Assembly: GCA_020353535.1 (NCBI GenBank)
Contig: CP070696.1
Coordinates: 3,080,368 to 3,144,367 of the forward strand
DNA length: 64,000 bases
Reading direction: 5' to 3'
DNA from: Spirochaetaceae bacterium
GTDB lineage: Bacteria; Spirochaetota; Spirochaetia; SZUA-6; DRHE01
Shown: positions 52,511-61,037 of the stretch, piece by piece
Layout of the letters: each line of letters opens with the position of its first letter
Position numbering within the stretch: the stretch's first letter is position 1
The notes under the pieces: generated by a model
What the model saw: only the letters and a program-made list of their open reading frames with translations
Told to the model about the DNA's origin: nothing
The model's database searches: none
Made by a program: the position numbers and the translations under genes

Positions 52511-53404
52511 GTGGAGATTCAAATAAACAACCAGAACCTAGATTTCACGATTGAACGGGATGAGACCCTGGGGGATGTGGTAAAGGACCTCGAAGCCTGG
52601 CTGGCGGGCACGGACCTCGTGCTCTATTCGGTAATGCACGAAGACCGGGAGCTGCTATCCCTGCCCTACGAACAGTGGGGATCCACGCCCCACAGCCAGG
52701 TGGGAATCCTCGATGTCAAGGTGAAGCATACAAGGGAACTTACCGTGCTCAACCTTCAGACCATCCTGGAGTACCTGGATATGCTCAAACAGGGGATCGA
52801 AACGGGCGATGAAAAGCGGCTCGCGGAACTGCTGTCAGGCTTCTCCGCGCTGGTCGAGAGCCTGCAAAAGCACTTCCCCGATTCCGATGCGGCCATCCGG
52901 ACTATGACCACCCTGTTCCACAATACGGGAGCAGAACAGGTATCCGCCTGGACCGGGGAGAACAAGGCCCAGGCCCATCAACTCATTGACCTGGTGCGCG
53001 CCCAGGTTTCCTTCCGCCTTCAGGAGCTGCTGGACCCTAAAACGGCTCTACAAACCCTATCGGGAGCTCTGAAAACCTGCATCGAGGAGATCAGTGAGAT
53101 TTCGGTGCTTCTACAAACCGGCAAAGACAGGAAGGCTATGGATACGATGGTGCGATTCTCCGAGTTGTCTCAGAGCCTGGTCCGTGTGGTGGCCTCGGTC
53201 TTTCCTGCAGGCGGTGAGGTGGAAAATCCGGTACTGGTCGGAGGGATGCGCCTCCAGGATTTCTATCAGGAGCTCAACAGCATCCTGTCCGAACTGCTGG
53301 AAGCTTTCGAGGCCAAGGATTCCGTATTGATCGGCGACCTTATGGAGTACGAAATAGCCCCCCGTCTGCAGCAGCTGCGTAGCTTTCTGCAGGAGCTGAC
53401 GTGA
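52511..53404 (+). CDS. Conserved-looking helical protein of unknown function in the flagellar cluster
   Basis: 297 residues from GTG 52511. A short beta-rich N-terminus (EIQINNQNLDFTIERDETLGDVVKDLEAWL) is followed by long amphipathic helices to the end, with regions LNLQTILEYLDMLKQGIETGDEK and MRLQDFYQELNSILSELLEAFEAKDSVLIGDLMEYEIAPRLQQL. No signal or membrane segment. It starts 18 bases after fliD and its stop overlaps the next PilZ gene (GTGA), so it is likely made with them. A chaperone or scaffold role at filament assembly is possible, but no family was recognised. Confidence 0.75.
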   Translation: MEIQINNQNLDFTIERDETLGDVVKDLEAWLAGTDLVLYSVMHEDRELLSLPYEQWGSTPHSQVGILDVKVKHTRELTVLNLQTILEYLDMLKQGIETGDEKRLAELLSGFSALVESLQKHFPDSDAAIRTMTTLFHNTGAEQVSAWTGENKAQAHQLIDLVRAQVSFRLQELLDPKTALQTLSGALKTCIEEISEISVLLQTGKDRKAMDTMVRFSELSQSLVRVVASVFPAGGEVENPVLVGGMRLQDFYQELNSILSELLEAFEAKDSVLIGDLMEYEIAPRLQQLRSFLQELT

Positions 53405-54519
53405 TCCTACTGCAGACTCGCTACCAGTTCCTCGCCTCACCGGACAGCCGTACGATCATGATCTTCCTGGCGAGCGCTGCCGGTTTCATCGGAATAATCA
53501 TCCTGGGGGGAATCATCTCCAGGCGGCGAAACCGACATCTGGACCCCGTTCAGCGGCGTAAATACGGTCGCTACGTTTTTCAACGCATGGCGAGAAACAT
53601 CGGTCTGCAGAGGCATCATATCGAGATTCTCGAGTATCTGATCCGGGTCTGCGGCGTGCGGCAGCCCTTTCTCATCTTTTCCAACTCAGGCTTACTCGAT
53701 GATATCCTCAAAAAAGGCATATACGCTCTGCACCAGAACACTAAACTCAAAGAGGAGGAGCGGGAACGCCGTCTGACCTACATCTTCCAAATCAAACAGA
53801 TCATCGAGCGCAACGCCCGCCGGGGCATCGGCGTCCGCTCGACCATCATGATGCGTCCCGGCCAATCCATCACCATCACCACGGAAACGGGTAGACAGTA
53901 TTCCACCCGGGTGGTATCGAACCTGAAAGACATGGTGGCCATCGCCGCCGTGAATGACGACGCCGGCAGTCAGATCCGCTGGCCCCGGGGTACCCGACTA
54001 AAGATCAACTTCTGGAGAGAATCCGATTCGGGATACGCCTTTGAAAGTAAGGTTTTGGGATACGATAAGGTCAGAGGTACCCTCTGCGTGCTCCTACATC
54101 ATGCCAAGACCCTGAAAAAGGAGCAGCAACGGAAGTACCGCCGCAGTCCGATCCACCGCCCCTGTTTCTTCTTTCCCGTACTGGTCGTGGAATCCGGAAC
54201 GGGCAGGAGGGCGGAAAAGAAGGCCGTTGTCCAGACCACCCGCCGCTTTCTCGGCAATCTCGTCGATATCTCCGCCGGCGGCTGTTCCGTCAACAGCCTC
54301 TATCCGTTGAAAACCGGCAGCCTGTGCAAGATCGAGTTCGAGCTTGCCCGTCGCCAGCGCATCACTGTATTCGGCAAGGTCAAGAGGATCCGGAAAACCG
54401 GTCTTCGCAGTGGGATCATGCATATCATGTTCACGAAGCTCTCCAGCCGCTTCCTCAACCAGATATACCTCTACGTCTACGACTACACGCCCCCCCGCTA
54501 CCCCGTCCCCGCCCGCTGA
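53401..54519 (+). CDS. Membrane-anchored PilZ-domain protein
   Basis: 372 residues from GTG 53401, overlapping the previous stop by 4 bases. One membrane segment at about 20-39 (MIFLASAAGFIGIIILGGII) is followed by a basic cytoplasmic part. A YcgR-like beta domain spans about 145-240, then the PilZ domain, with RKYRRSPIHR near 244 (RxxxR) and LVDISAGGCSV near 286 (DxSxxG). It should bind cyclic di-GMP at the inner membrane, possibly beside the flagellar motor. Second PilZ protein flanking the flagellin genes. Confidence 0.87.
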   Translation: MILLQTRYQFLASPDSRTIMIFLASAAGFIGIIILGGIISRRRNRHLDPVQRRKYGRYVFQRMARNIGLQRHHIEILEYLIRVCGVRQPFLIFSNSGLLDDILKKGIYALHQNTKLKEEERERRLTYIFQIKQIIERNARRGIGVRSTIMMRPGQSITITTETGRQYSTRVVSNLKDMVAIAAVNDDAGSQIRWPRGTRLKINFWRESDSGYAFESKVLGYDKVRGTLCVLLHHAKTLKKEQQRKYRRSPIHRPCFFFPVLVVESGTGRRAEKKAVVQTTRRFLGNLVDISAGGCSVNSLYPLKTGSLCKIEFELARRQRITVFGKVKRIRKTGLRSGIMHIMFTKLSSRFLNQIYLYVYDYTPPRYPVPAR

Positions 54520-54606
54520 AGTTGAAGCGACCTCTCAGCTCCGATATCCGCACAACATTGACCGCCCCGCGTTTTTTCGCGTACCATGCGAAATCGGAAG
54601 CTTTCC

Positions 54607-55041
54607 ATGCACCATAGTGAATCGGCGGAACAGACCATGGAACTCGGGGCCGAGATCGGCCGGCGGCTGGGCAGGGGGGATGTTGTGGCCCTGCACGGTC
54701 CTCTCGGAGCGGGCAAAACCACCCTGGTCAAGGGGATTGCCCGTAGTCTGGGTATCGTTGAGTCGGTCACCAGTCCGAGTTTTACCCTCATCGCCGAGTA
54801 CGAGGGTATGCAGGAGGAGCGTCCTCTCGTTCTCTATCACGTCGATCTGTACAGGATTTCCCATGCGCAGGAGATCGCGGATCTGGGAATCGAGGAAATC
54901 CTGAACGGCGAGGGGATCTGTGTGATCGAGTGGGCGGAAAAAGCGGCGGAGTTCCTGCCGGACTCCGCCATCCATGTAGATATCACGATAAAGGAGGGGG
55001 GAGAGCGCAGCGTGGAGATCAGTGGACTTTCCGGGCTATGA
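54607..55041 (+). CDS. tsaE: tRNA threonylcarbamoyladenosine biosynthesis ATPase TsaE
   Basis: 144 residues from ATG 54607, with GGAAG six bases before (ATG 54586 also in frame). P-loop LHGPLGAGKTTLVKGIARSLG near 33-52, then SVTSPSFTLIAEYEG and YHVDLYRI, and a C-terminal VIEWAEKAAEFLP: the TsaE/YjeE pattern. Works with TsaB and TsaD to form t6A37 on ANN-decoding tRNAs. Its stop overlaps the tsaB start (ATGA), so the two are translationally coupled. Confidence 0.94.
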   Translation: MHHSESAEQTMELGAEIGRRLGRGDVVALHGPLGAGKTTLVKGIARSLGIVESVTSPSFTLIAEYEGMQEERPLVLYHVDLYRISHAQEIADLGIEEILNGEGICVIEWAEKAAEFLPDSAIHVDITIKEGGERSVEISGLSGL

Positions 55042-55742
55042 ACAGTTTGGCGATCGATACGGCTACCACGGCCATGGGCCTGGCCCTGAAAAGCGACGCT
55101 GGAATGCACGCCCTTGTGCTTCAGGTAGGACTGAAGCACTCGGAGAAACTGATGCCCGCGGTACGCAACCTGCTGCGGGAAGCGGGTCTGCCCATACAGG
55201 ATCTAGACCTAATCGTCTGCTCCACCGGACCGGGATCTTTTACCGGCATCCGCATCGGCCTGGCCACGGCCAAGGGCCTGGTGGCCGGGATACGGCCATC
55301 CGGTGAACGGCCATCCGCAGAGCGGCAATGCCGATTGATCGGTGTGTCCACGCTGGATGGGCTGGCCTACCGCTACCGCCGCTTCCCGGGCACGGTGGTG
55401 GCGGTCAATCCCTCTCTGCGCAAAAAGCACTACGCGGCCTTCTACAGAGCGGGCGCGCTGGCGGGGGAGTACCTGACATCTACCCTTTCGGACCTTTGCT
55501 CGGCCCTGAGCAGCCACCGCCCGGTCCTGATTACCGGCGCGGCTGCCTGCGACCTCTACGAGTTGATGGCGGACAAGGACAAGGCAGCGGCCGGTGAGCT
55601 GATCGTCGACGCTTCCGGGGAAAGCTGCAATCCGGTCGGTTTGCTGGCCTGCGGAGAGGCGAATCTGGGTGAGCCTGAGACCGAACCGGTGCCGCTGTAT
55701 TTGAGGAAGAGCGACGCTGAGATTACTTTTTTCGGCGAGTAG
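55038..55742 (+). CDS. tsaB: tRNA threonylcarbamoyladenosine biosynthesis protein TsaB
   Basis: 234 residues from ATG 55038. Actin-like ASKHA fold: [14 protein letters not shown] near the start, [35 protein letters not shown] near 65-85, then [10 protein letters not shown]. TsaB is the scaffold partner of TsaD in t6A synthesis. Between AKGLVAG and RLIGVSTL about 12 extra residues ([13 protein letters not shown]) are encoded by 15-bp repeats at 55292-55336. The last 20 bases overlap csrA in opposite orientation. Confidence 0.93.
   Translation: MNSLAIDTATTAMGLALKSDAGMHALVLQVGLKHSEKLMPAVRNLLREAGLPIQDLDLIVCSTGPGSFTGIRIGLATAKGLVAGIRPSGERPSAERQCRLIGVSTLDGLAYRYRRFPGTVVAVNPSLRKKHYAAFYRAGALAGEYLTSTLSDLCSALSSHRPVLITGAAACDLYELMADKDKAAAGELIVDASGESCNPVGLLACGEANLGEPETEPVPLYLRKSDAEITFFGE
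55292..55336. repeat. 15-bp in-frame tandem repeat inside tsaB
   Basis: ACGGCCATCCGGTGA (55292-55306) and ACGGCCATCCGCAGA (55307-55321) differ at two bases. A diverged third copy starts at 55322 (GCGGCAATG). The period is the same five-codon length as the array in the histidine kinase gene, but the sequence differs. Confidence 0.7.
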
Positions 55743-55968
55743 CCCGATCCACAAAGCGATCCCACTCGGGGAGGGCGGAGGGCTTGGTCTTCACCGCTTC
55801 TATGTTTTCCTGCTGAATGGCCTGGTAGACCTCTTTGCGGTATACCTTGATCGATCGGGGTGCGTCGATCCCGATCTTGACCTGATCCCCCCGTATATCG
55901 ATAACCGAGATTTCTATCTCGTCACCGATCACGATGCGCTCGTCCACCTTGCGGGAGAGGATCAGCAT
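55723..55968 (-). CDS. csrA: Carbon storage regulator CsrA (translational repressor)
   Basis: 81 residues from ATG 55968. [48 protein letters not shown] is textbook CsrA, including the RNA-contacting Leu4 and Arg44-type residues. It has a longer C-terminal tail, as in FliW-controlled CsrA proteins. It dimerises and binds GGA hairpins in mRNA leaders. It overlaps fliW by 7 bases. Expected targets are the flaB leaders described in this window. Confidence 0.97.
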   Translation of the reverse strand: MLILSRKVDERIVIGDEIEISVIDIRGDQVKIGIDAPRSIKVYRKEVYQAIQQENIEAVKTKPSALPEWDRFVDRATRRKK

Positions 55969-56411
55969 GGTTCCTGCCTCACCGCGGCCAGCTCTTTCAA
56001 AACGGGATGCCGCACTTCCCACTTTGGGTTCATGGAGATGCACTGACGGCCAATCCGGGTATCCTTATTGATGATGATCGGTCCCTGCAGATTGGCGGTC
56101 ATTTCCACGGGATTCTGCGGAATGGTGACGATGGCGAAGGTGAGCATCTTCTCAGGGGAGTCGATCCCGATTTCCTCCAGCTCCTCTTCCAGCACCTCGA
56201 CCGTGTAATCGGGCCGAAAAATGACCGGGTTGATCAGAACAAAGGCAACCTCCACCAGATCCAGTGCCTGGAGCCAGTAGAAGGGCTGCTGAGGTGCATC
56301 CAGAAGCACATAGCTGGTCAGCTTTTCGAAGCCCAGGATCCCGTAGGGGAACTGGATCCTCTGTCGCTCATCGATGTCGATTACTCCGTAGGCTTTTGTA
56401 TCGACTCTCAT
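55962..56411 (-). CDS. fliW: Flagellar assembly factor FliW (CsrA antagonist)
   Basis: 149 residues, normal length. [38 protein letters not shown], then [19 protein letters not shown] and [14 protein letters not shown], identify FliW. It binds flagellin or CsrA. When flagellin is secreted, FliW frees itself and blocks CsrA, restoring flagellin translation. It sits between flgL and csrA on the minus strand with overlap, the common order. Confidence 0.96.
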   Translation of the reverse strand: MRVDTKAYGVIDIDERQRIQFPYGILGFEKLTSYVLLDAPQQPFYWLQALDLVEVAFVLINPVIFRPDYTVEVLEEELEEIGIDSPEKMLTFAIVTIPQNPVEMTANLQGPIIINKDTRIGRQCISMNPKWEVRHPVLKELAAVRQEPC

Positions 56412-56424
56412 TATCCCACTCCGT

Positions 56425-57672
56425 TTACCGTAGGAAATCCAGCAGCGTCGGCCTGATGATACGGGCGGCGGTGCCGGTGGCGGCCTGATGCACGTGTTCC
56501 AGCATCTTCAAATCGGTGATCGCCTCTGTGATGTCCAGATCCGCCTCCTTGGCTAGGAAACTGATATACTCCGGTCGCTCGTACTCCAGGCGCTGTCCGG
56601 TTATCTGCAGCCGGCTGTCCTTGGAGCCTATCTCGGCCAGGTGAGCGGTCAGGGCTTCGAGGGCATCGTCGATACCGCGCAATCCGTCCCCGCCGATGCG
56701 GTGAAGGTCGTTCTCAAACATCCCGTTTCTCACGGTGATGATCATGTCGAAGACCGAGCCGCCGTAGTCGGCTGCCGAATCGGCCACATTGAGTGGAGGG
56801 GACTCGGATCCCCGGGCAATAATCCCCAGATCCTGCAGCACGGTGCCGCGCAGATCCTCGGGCCAGATCTGATGGGGAAAGGTGCCCTCCAGGGCCAGGG
56901 CATTCTCCACCGGATCGAGCCTGGCCTTGACAGGCGCTTCGGAGGCGTTGATCTTGTCGATGATGGCGTAGATGTTGTCCCCCTCCCTGAACCTGATTTC
57001 CACTCCGTCGATGCGGATCAGGGAATCACTCTGGACCCGGTAGTTCAGCGACTCGACGGAGGAGTAGATCTGCTGGCGCTCGGCCCAGAAAACGTAGTTG
57101 CCGGGCAGGCGAAAATCGAGGGTGGCCATTTCATCGATCTCTCCCTTGTTGCGGCCGTTGTCGCCCACGTACTGTACGGAGGTGATCACTTCGGCATCCC
57201 GGCTGCCCTCCACCCGGCCGGTGGCAACGCGGAACGGCTCGATCTTGCTGCGGTAACCGGAAAAGATGTAGTTCCCCTTCCCGTCCACGGAATTTGCGAT
57301 CTCCACCAATTCCCGCAGAAGCTGGTCGACCTCTTCCGCCATGTAGGCCATCTGCTGATCGTCGTAGATGCCGTTGGCCCCCTGTACGGTGAGCTCCCTG
57401 ATTCGCTGCAAGATGTCCACCCCGGAGCGAATATTCCCCTCAGCCAGGGACAGGTCCCCCCGAATCTTGGAGATGTTGTCGATGAACCGCTCCAGGCGTA
57501 CGACCTTTGACTGATAGCGGGTGGCGTGTCCCGCGGCTATGGGATCATCCCGGAGGTTCTTCAGTCGGGTTTGTCCGGCCATCTTGTTCTGCAGCTCGTT
57601 CATCTTCCATTCACGCAGCCGCATATAGTAGCTCATGTCATTGTTGGGCATGTTTGTGCTGATTCGTTTCAT
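56425..57672 (-). CDS. flgL: Flagellar hook-filament junction protein FlgL (HAP3)
   Basis: 415 residues. Flagellin-like ends: MKRISTNMPNNDMSYYMRLREWKMNELQNKMAGQTRLKNLRDDPIAAG at the start and FLAKEADLDITEAITDLKMLEHVHQAA at the end, with the variable middle of FlgL (IFSGYRSKIEPF near 135). Forms the junction between FlgK and the filament. Six bases after the flgK stop and 13 before fliW, so part of flgN-flgK-flgL-fliW-csrA. Confidence 0.95.
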   Translation of the reverse strand: MKRISTNMPNNDMSYYMRLREWKMNELQNKMAGQTRLKNLRDDPIAAGHATRYQSKVVRLERFIDNISKIRGDLSLAEGNIRSGVDILQRIRELTVQGANGIYDDQQMAYMAEEVDQLLRELVEIANSVDGKGNYIFSGYRSKIEPFRVATGRVEGSRDAEVITSVQYVGDNGRNKGEIDEMATLDFRLPGNYVFWAERQQIYSSVESLNYRVQSDSLIRIDGVEIRFREGDNIYAIIDKINASEAPVKARLDPVENALALEGTFPHQIWPEDLRGTVLQDLGIIARGSESPPLNVADSAADYGGSVFDMIITVRNGMFENDLHRIGGDGLRGIDDALEALTAHLAEIGSKDSRLQITGQRLEYERPEYISFLAKEADLDITEAITDLKMLEHVHQAATGTAARIIRPTLLDFLR

Positions 57673-57678
57673 AGCCTA

Positions 57679-59547
57679 TCACACCGCCATTCTATTGATG
57701 ATCGTATCCAACATTCTGTCGATCTCCGTGATGAAGCGGGCCGCTGCCGAATAGCCGTGCTGATACTTGATCATATTGGCCAGCTCCTCATCTACATTGA
57801 CTCCGGATAATGCCTCCCGCATATCCCGCAACTCTTTCAAAACCAGGCTCTGGGTTTCCATGGCCGTTTGGGCGATTTGCCCCCGCAGACCGATATCGGT
57901 AACCACTGTGGAGAAATACTCATCGAAGCTGCCACTGGCTCCCAGCATGATGCTTTGAGTCCTGAGATTGGCAATAGCCAGTGCCGCAGAGCCATCACCG
58001 AAGGCTTCTCCGCCGCCCTGAAGGGCACTGGCCACGCTGAGGGGATCCCTGGCCAGCGCTGGATTCACCTCGATCCACCCGGCCGGGTGGGCCTGTGGAG
58101 CCACGGCGAAGCGAGAATCCGCCACTAGATCCAAGACCGCATCGGCTCCGCCCCAGTCGAAGGCGCCGGCAGGCCCTCCGGTCTGCAGCATTCCGGCATA
58201 CCCGACCAGGAACTGTCCCGTGTCTTCGAGGTGGCGAATCACGAAATCCGGATTAGCCGGATCCGCCGTGGGTACGCCGGTGATGGCGAGCTGTCCTTCC
58301 CGGTTCAGTCGAGCCGCCACTTCCGCTCCCGAGGTGTTGATGCGGAAGATGATGTCCTCCACCGTGTCGGTGGGGAAATAGTCCAGCAGTACGTCATCGG
58401 TGGCGCCGGGCAGAATCAGGGTTCCCCTTAAGCCTACCTGCTCCTTGGGATCGAGGGCATTGGTCCCGTTGATGCGAAAGATGTAACTGGAATCGTTCAC
58501 TCCGTCCCCGTTCCTGTCGTAGTTTCCGGCCAGATTGTTGATGAAGGGATATTCAACGAAGAAATCGATACCTGTCCTGCCGTTCAATCCATACGAGCGG
58601 CTGTGAATCTCATTAACCAGGTCGATGAAGGTCACGGTCATGAGATCGAGCTTCTGGATTTCTCCTCGGGCATCCAGGTCCCGCAGCTCGATCAGCCCGG
58701 CCAGTTTCCCGCCCCTGAGCTCCAACAGGTCCCCGGTTGCATCCCAGAGGATACGGGAGTAGCTGTCATTGGCCGGATCGGGAACCGGTATCAGCTCCTC
58801 GTGATGTCGGCCCTGCACCAGGTGCCGCCCTCCTGTGTAGATAACGTATTCATCCGGATCCTGGGTACCGATGGTGATATCCACCAGCTCGGCCAGGCGC
58901 CCGGTCAGGAGGTCCCGGCGGTCGTACAGATCATTGGGATTATCGCCGAGGGCTTCGATCTTGATGATCTGCTCGTTCAAGGCGGCGATCTCCCGGCCCA
59001 GGTCGTTCACCTCCTCCACCACCGCCAGGATATCCCCTTCGATCATGTCCCGGGTTTCCTTCAGACGAAAGTAGCGGCTGTGGATGGCATCGATCAGGGC
59101 CTGGCCCCGCTGCAGAACAGCAGTTCGGGCGCCCACCTCCGTAGGATTTAGGGACAGCTCCTGCCAGGATTCCCAAAACTTATCCATCAGCGAGCGCACT
59201 GAGACCTCGGTGGGTTCGTTGTAGATCTGTTCCAGCAGAAGAATGTACTTGTCCCGGGCACCCCAGTACCCCTCCCCTGCGGTTTCGTTTATAATCCGGC
59301 CTTCCAGCAGCATATCCCGCACCCGTTCGATGCGGTGAACCTCCATCCCCTGGCCGAGCTGACCCGGGTAGAGCTCCCGATTAAGACCAGGCATGTAGAT
59401 CGGATCGGTGGCCTTCATCTCCACCCGCTGCCTGCTGTAGCCCTCCACTGAGGCATTGCTCAGGTTGTGCCCGATCGTGTTCAGCCCTAGTGTATGGCCG
59501 ATGAGGCTGCGCTTTCCGATCTCGATGCCCATGAACGTAGATGGCAT
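57679..59547 (-). CDS. flgK: Flagellar hook-filament junction protein FlgK (HAP1)
   Basis: 622 residues. The start has IGKRSLIGHTLGLNTIGHNLSNASVEGYSRQRVEM, the rod/hook/HAP signature, and the end has SGVNVDEELANMIKYQHGYSAAARFITEIDRMLDTIINRM, the FlgE/FlgK C-terminal motif. First junction protein on the hook. Ribosome site TAGGAGG precedes ATG 59547. Nine bases after flgN. Confidence 0.97.
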   Translation of the reverse strand: MPSTFMGIEIGKRSLIGHTLGLNTIGHNLSNASVEGYSRQRVEMKATDPIYMPGLNRELYPGQLGQGMEVHRIERVRDMLLEGRIINETAGEGYWGARDKYILLLEQIYNEPTEVSVRSLMDKFWESWQELSLNPTEVGARTAVLQRGQALIDAIHSRYFRLKETRDMIEGDILAVVEEVNDLGREIAALNEQIIKIEALGDNPNDLYDRRDLLTGRLAELVDITIGTQDPDEYVIYTGGRHLVQGRHHEELIPVPDPANDSYSRILWDATGDLLELRGGKLAGLIELRDLDARGEIQKLDLMTVTFIDLVNEIHSRSYGLNGRTGIDFFVEYPFINNLAGNYDRNGDGVNDSSYIFRINGTNALDPKEQVGLRGTLILPGATDDVLLDYFPTDTVEDIIFRINTSGAEVAARLNREGQLAITGVPTADPANPDFVIRHLEDTGQFLVGYAGMLQTGGPAGAFDWGGADAVLDLVADSRFAVAPQAHPAGWIEVNPALARDPLSVASALQGGGEAFGDGSAALAIANLRTQSIMLGASGSFDEYFSTVVTDIGLRGQIAQTAMETQSLVLKELRDMREALSGVNVDEELANMIKYQHGYSAAARFITEIDRMLDTIINRMAV

Positions 59548-59556
59548 GGTGACCTC

Positions 59557-60045
59557 CTAAGCGTTTCCGTAAAGCATGAGCGACTCATCCCCCGGCTCTT
59601 TGGTTTTACCCGAGCGCGAGTACATCTTGCCTTTGCGATGAGGAAACAGCTCTTCCAGGATCTGCCGCAGCGCCTCCGACATCGACTGGACGTAGTAGTT
59701 CAGCAGCCCGGCTGAGGCCTTTACGCGTATCACCGCGGCCTTCAGGTGTCGATACAATTCGAGCAGTTCGTCCCGCTCCTCTGGGGGGAGTCGGGCTACG
59801 ATTTCACTGAAGCTGTCTTGATCCTTGGCCTGTAGGGAGCTTTTCAGCGTCTGGTAGGCCTGGATGCGGTCCGCCTCCAGGGCTTCGATCTTGTCGGCCA
59901 GCAGGCGCAGAGCGTCGATCTCCTTGTTCAGCTCCGTCCACTTCCTGCTGCTGATCGCCTTCTGCAGGCTCTTCTGCAGCTCGGCGAAATCCTTCAGTGA
60001 GCGAGCTTCCGCCCGGAGCGATCGTTTTAGGGTAGTTGTCTGCAC
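59557..60045 (-). CDS. flgN: FlgN-type flagellar export chaperone
   Basis: 162 residues, nearly all helical, with KIEALEADRIQAYQTL near residue 52 (the FlgN motif region) and a C-terminal helix that ends by binding partner proteins. FlgN chaperones FlgK and FlgL before export. GTG start at 60045 after AGAGGAG. First of the minus-strand junction operon. The leader has an 8-bp inverted repeat around the ribosome site. Confidence 0.82.
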   Translation of the reverse strand: MQTTTLKRSLRAEARSLKDFAELQKSLQKAISSRKWTELNKEIDALRLLADKIEALEADRIQAYQTLKSSLQAKDQDSFSEIVARLPPEERDELLELYRHLKAAVIRVKASAGLLNYYVQSMSEALRQILEELFPHRKGKMYSRSGKTKEPGDESLMLYGNA

Positions 60046-60079
60046 GGCATTCTCCTCTGCTGATATTGTCGGAATGCCG
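60045..60079 (-). promoter_or_regulatory. Hairpin exposing the flgN ribosome site
   Basis: CGGCATTC (60045-60052) and GAATGCCG (60072-60079) are perfect 8-bp arms. The 19-base loop carries AGAGGAG, the flgN Shine-Dalgarno, again a GGA-in-loop display like CsrA targets. The 3' arm includes the first base of the start codon. Confidence 0.45.
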
Positions 60080-60098
60080 CGGGGGGGTGCTTAGTGTT

Positions 60099-60674
60099 TT
60101 AGTTCAGATAGACGATGATGCCGATCTGGGCATGGTTGCCCAGCTCGAGATCGACGGAGAACACCGGTTCGTCTATCGAAACTAGCAGGTTATACTCGCC
60201 GTACAGGTTGAGGTTCTCCACCAGCTCGAACTCCGCACCCAGCATGGCGCCGAAGTACACATGGAAATTGCTGTCCGTTCCGGTCTGAATCTCCAAACCC
60301 GCCAATCCTCCGAGGTAGGGGGAGACCCGGCGCTGGAGCAGATGGTATTCGTAGGCGCCGCCGACGCCGAACCAGGTGTCCGTTGTCCCGGAAACATTCT
60401 GATGTTCGAAATCCAGAAGCACCCGCACCGCCGATTTCTCGCCGAGCCAGAGCTTCATGCCAAGGCCACCCGCGTGATCAGGATCGTCCTGACCGCCGTC
60501 GACGTATTCGGCGATCAGATCGCCGGCCAGCCCCGTGAAGTTCACGATCAGACCGAAGCGCTTGTCCGGCAGCCTCAGCTTTCTCTCCCTCTCCTCCTCC
60601 TGGGCGGACAATCTCGCCGGCAGCAGGATTGCGAGGGCGATTATCAGCACTACAATCGAGACTCGTTTGTTCAT
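60099..60674 (-). CDS. Outer-membrane beta-barrel-like protein
   Basis: 191 residues from ATG 60674 with GGAGG upstream. A clear signal peptide (KRVSIVVLIIALAILLPARLSA) is cleaved before QEEERE. The mature part has alternating short strands and turns (GLIVNFTGLAGDLIAEYVDGG, GVGGAYEYHL, YLGGLAGLEIQTG, LNLYGEYNLLVSIDE, AQIGIIVYLN), typical of an 8-strand OmpA/OmpW-like barrel, ending in an uncharged residue. No specific family recognised. Same strand as flgN, 53 bases upstream; no functional link to flagella is evident. Confidence 0.65.
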   Translation of the reverse strand: MNKRVSIVVLIIALAILLPARLSAQEEERERKLRLPDKRFGLIVNFTGLAGDLIAEYVDGGQDDPDHAGGLGMKLWLGEKSAVRVLLDFEHQNVSGTTDTWFGVGGAYEYHLLQRRVSPYLGGLAGLEIQTGTDSNFHVYFGAMLGAEFELVENLNLYGEYNLLVSIDEPVFSVDLELGNHAQIGIIVYLN

Positions 60675-61037
60675 TTTTGCGTACCTCCCCGTTCCGCTCA
60701 TAGCTTATGTCGACCCCCTCCGCCCGTCAAGCGATTGAATTCAATGACGATCGCAATCCTTCGGGATTAACGCCGCTTAGTCACCGCGCCAGTCTGCGCG
60801 CCGCCCAGAGGACGTTGTCGGCGGACACCCTCGGAAAAACGATAAAATCTGATGTTTTACTTTAAATTTTCCTAGAATTCCCTATCCGGGCATATACCCG
60901 GACGGGTGTTTGGCAAAGGTTATCAATACCTTGACAAACGAGGTAGTAACAACGAATCTAAGTTGTTCGCCGACCGGTGTGGATCAGGTTTCGATTGGTA
61001 GCAGGAGTTGGCAGCAGGAGAGGAAGGAAGCATAAGA
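60675..61037. other. Divergent intergenic region with candidate promoters and an inverted repeat
   Basis: No gene seen. Minus strand: TTGACG (60725-60730) and TAAGCT (60702-60707), spacer 17, for the barrel gene. Plus strand: TTGACA at 60931-60936 with a weak GAATCT 17 bases later, for the reductase-like gene. An 18-base inverted repeat TCCGGG-CATATA-CCCGGA lies at 60885-60902. The middle (60820-60880) is markedly AT-rich. Confidence 0.4.
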
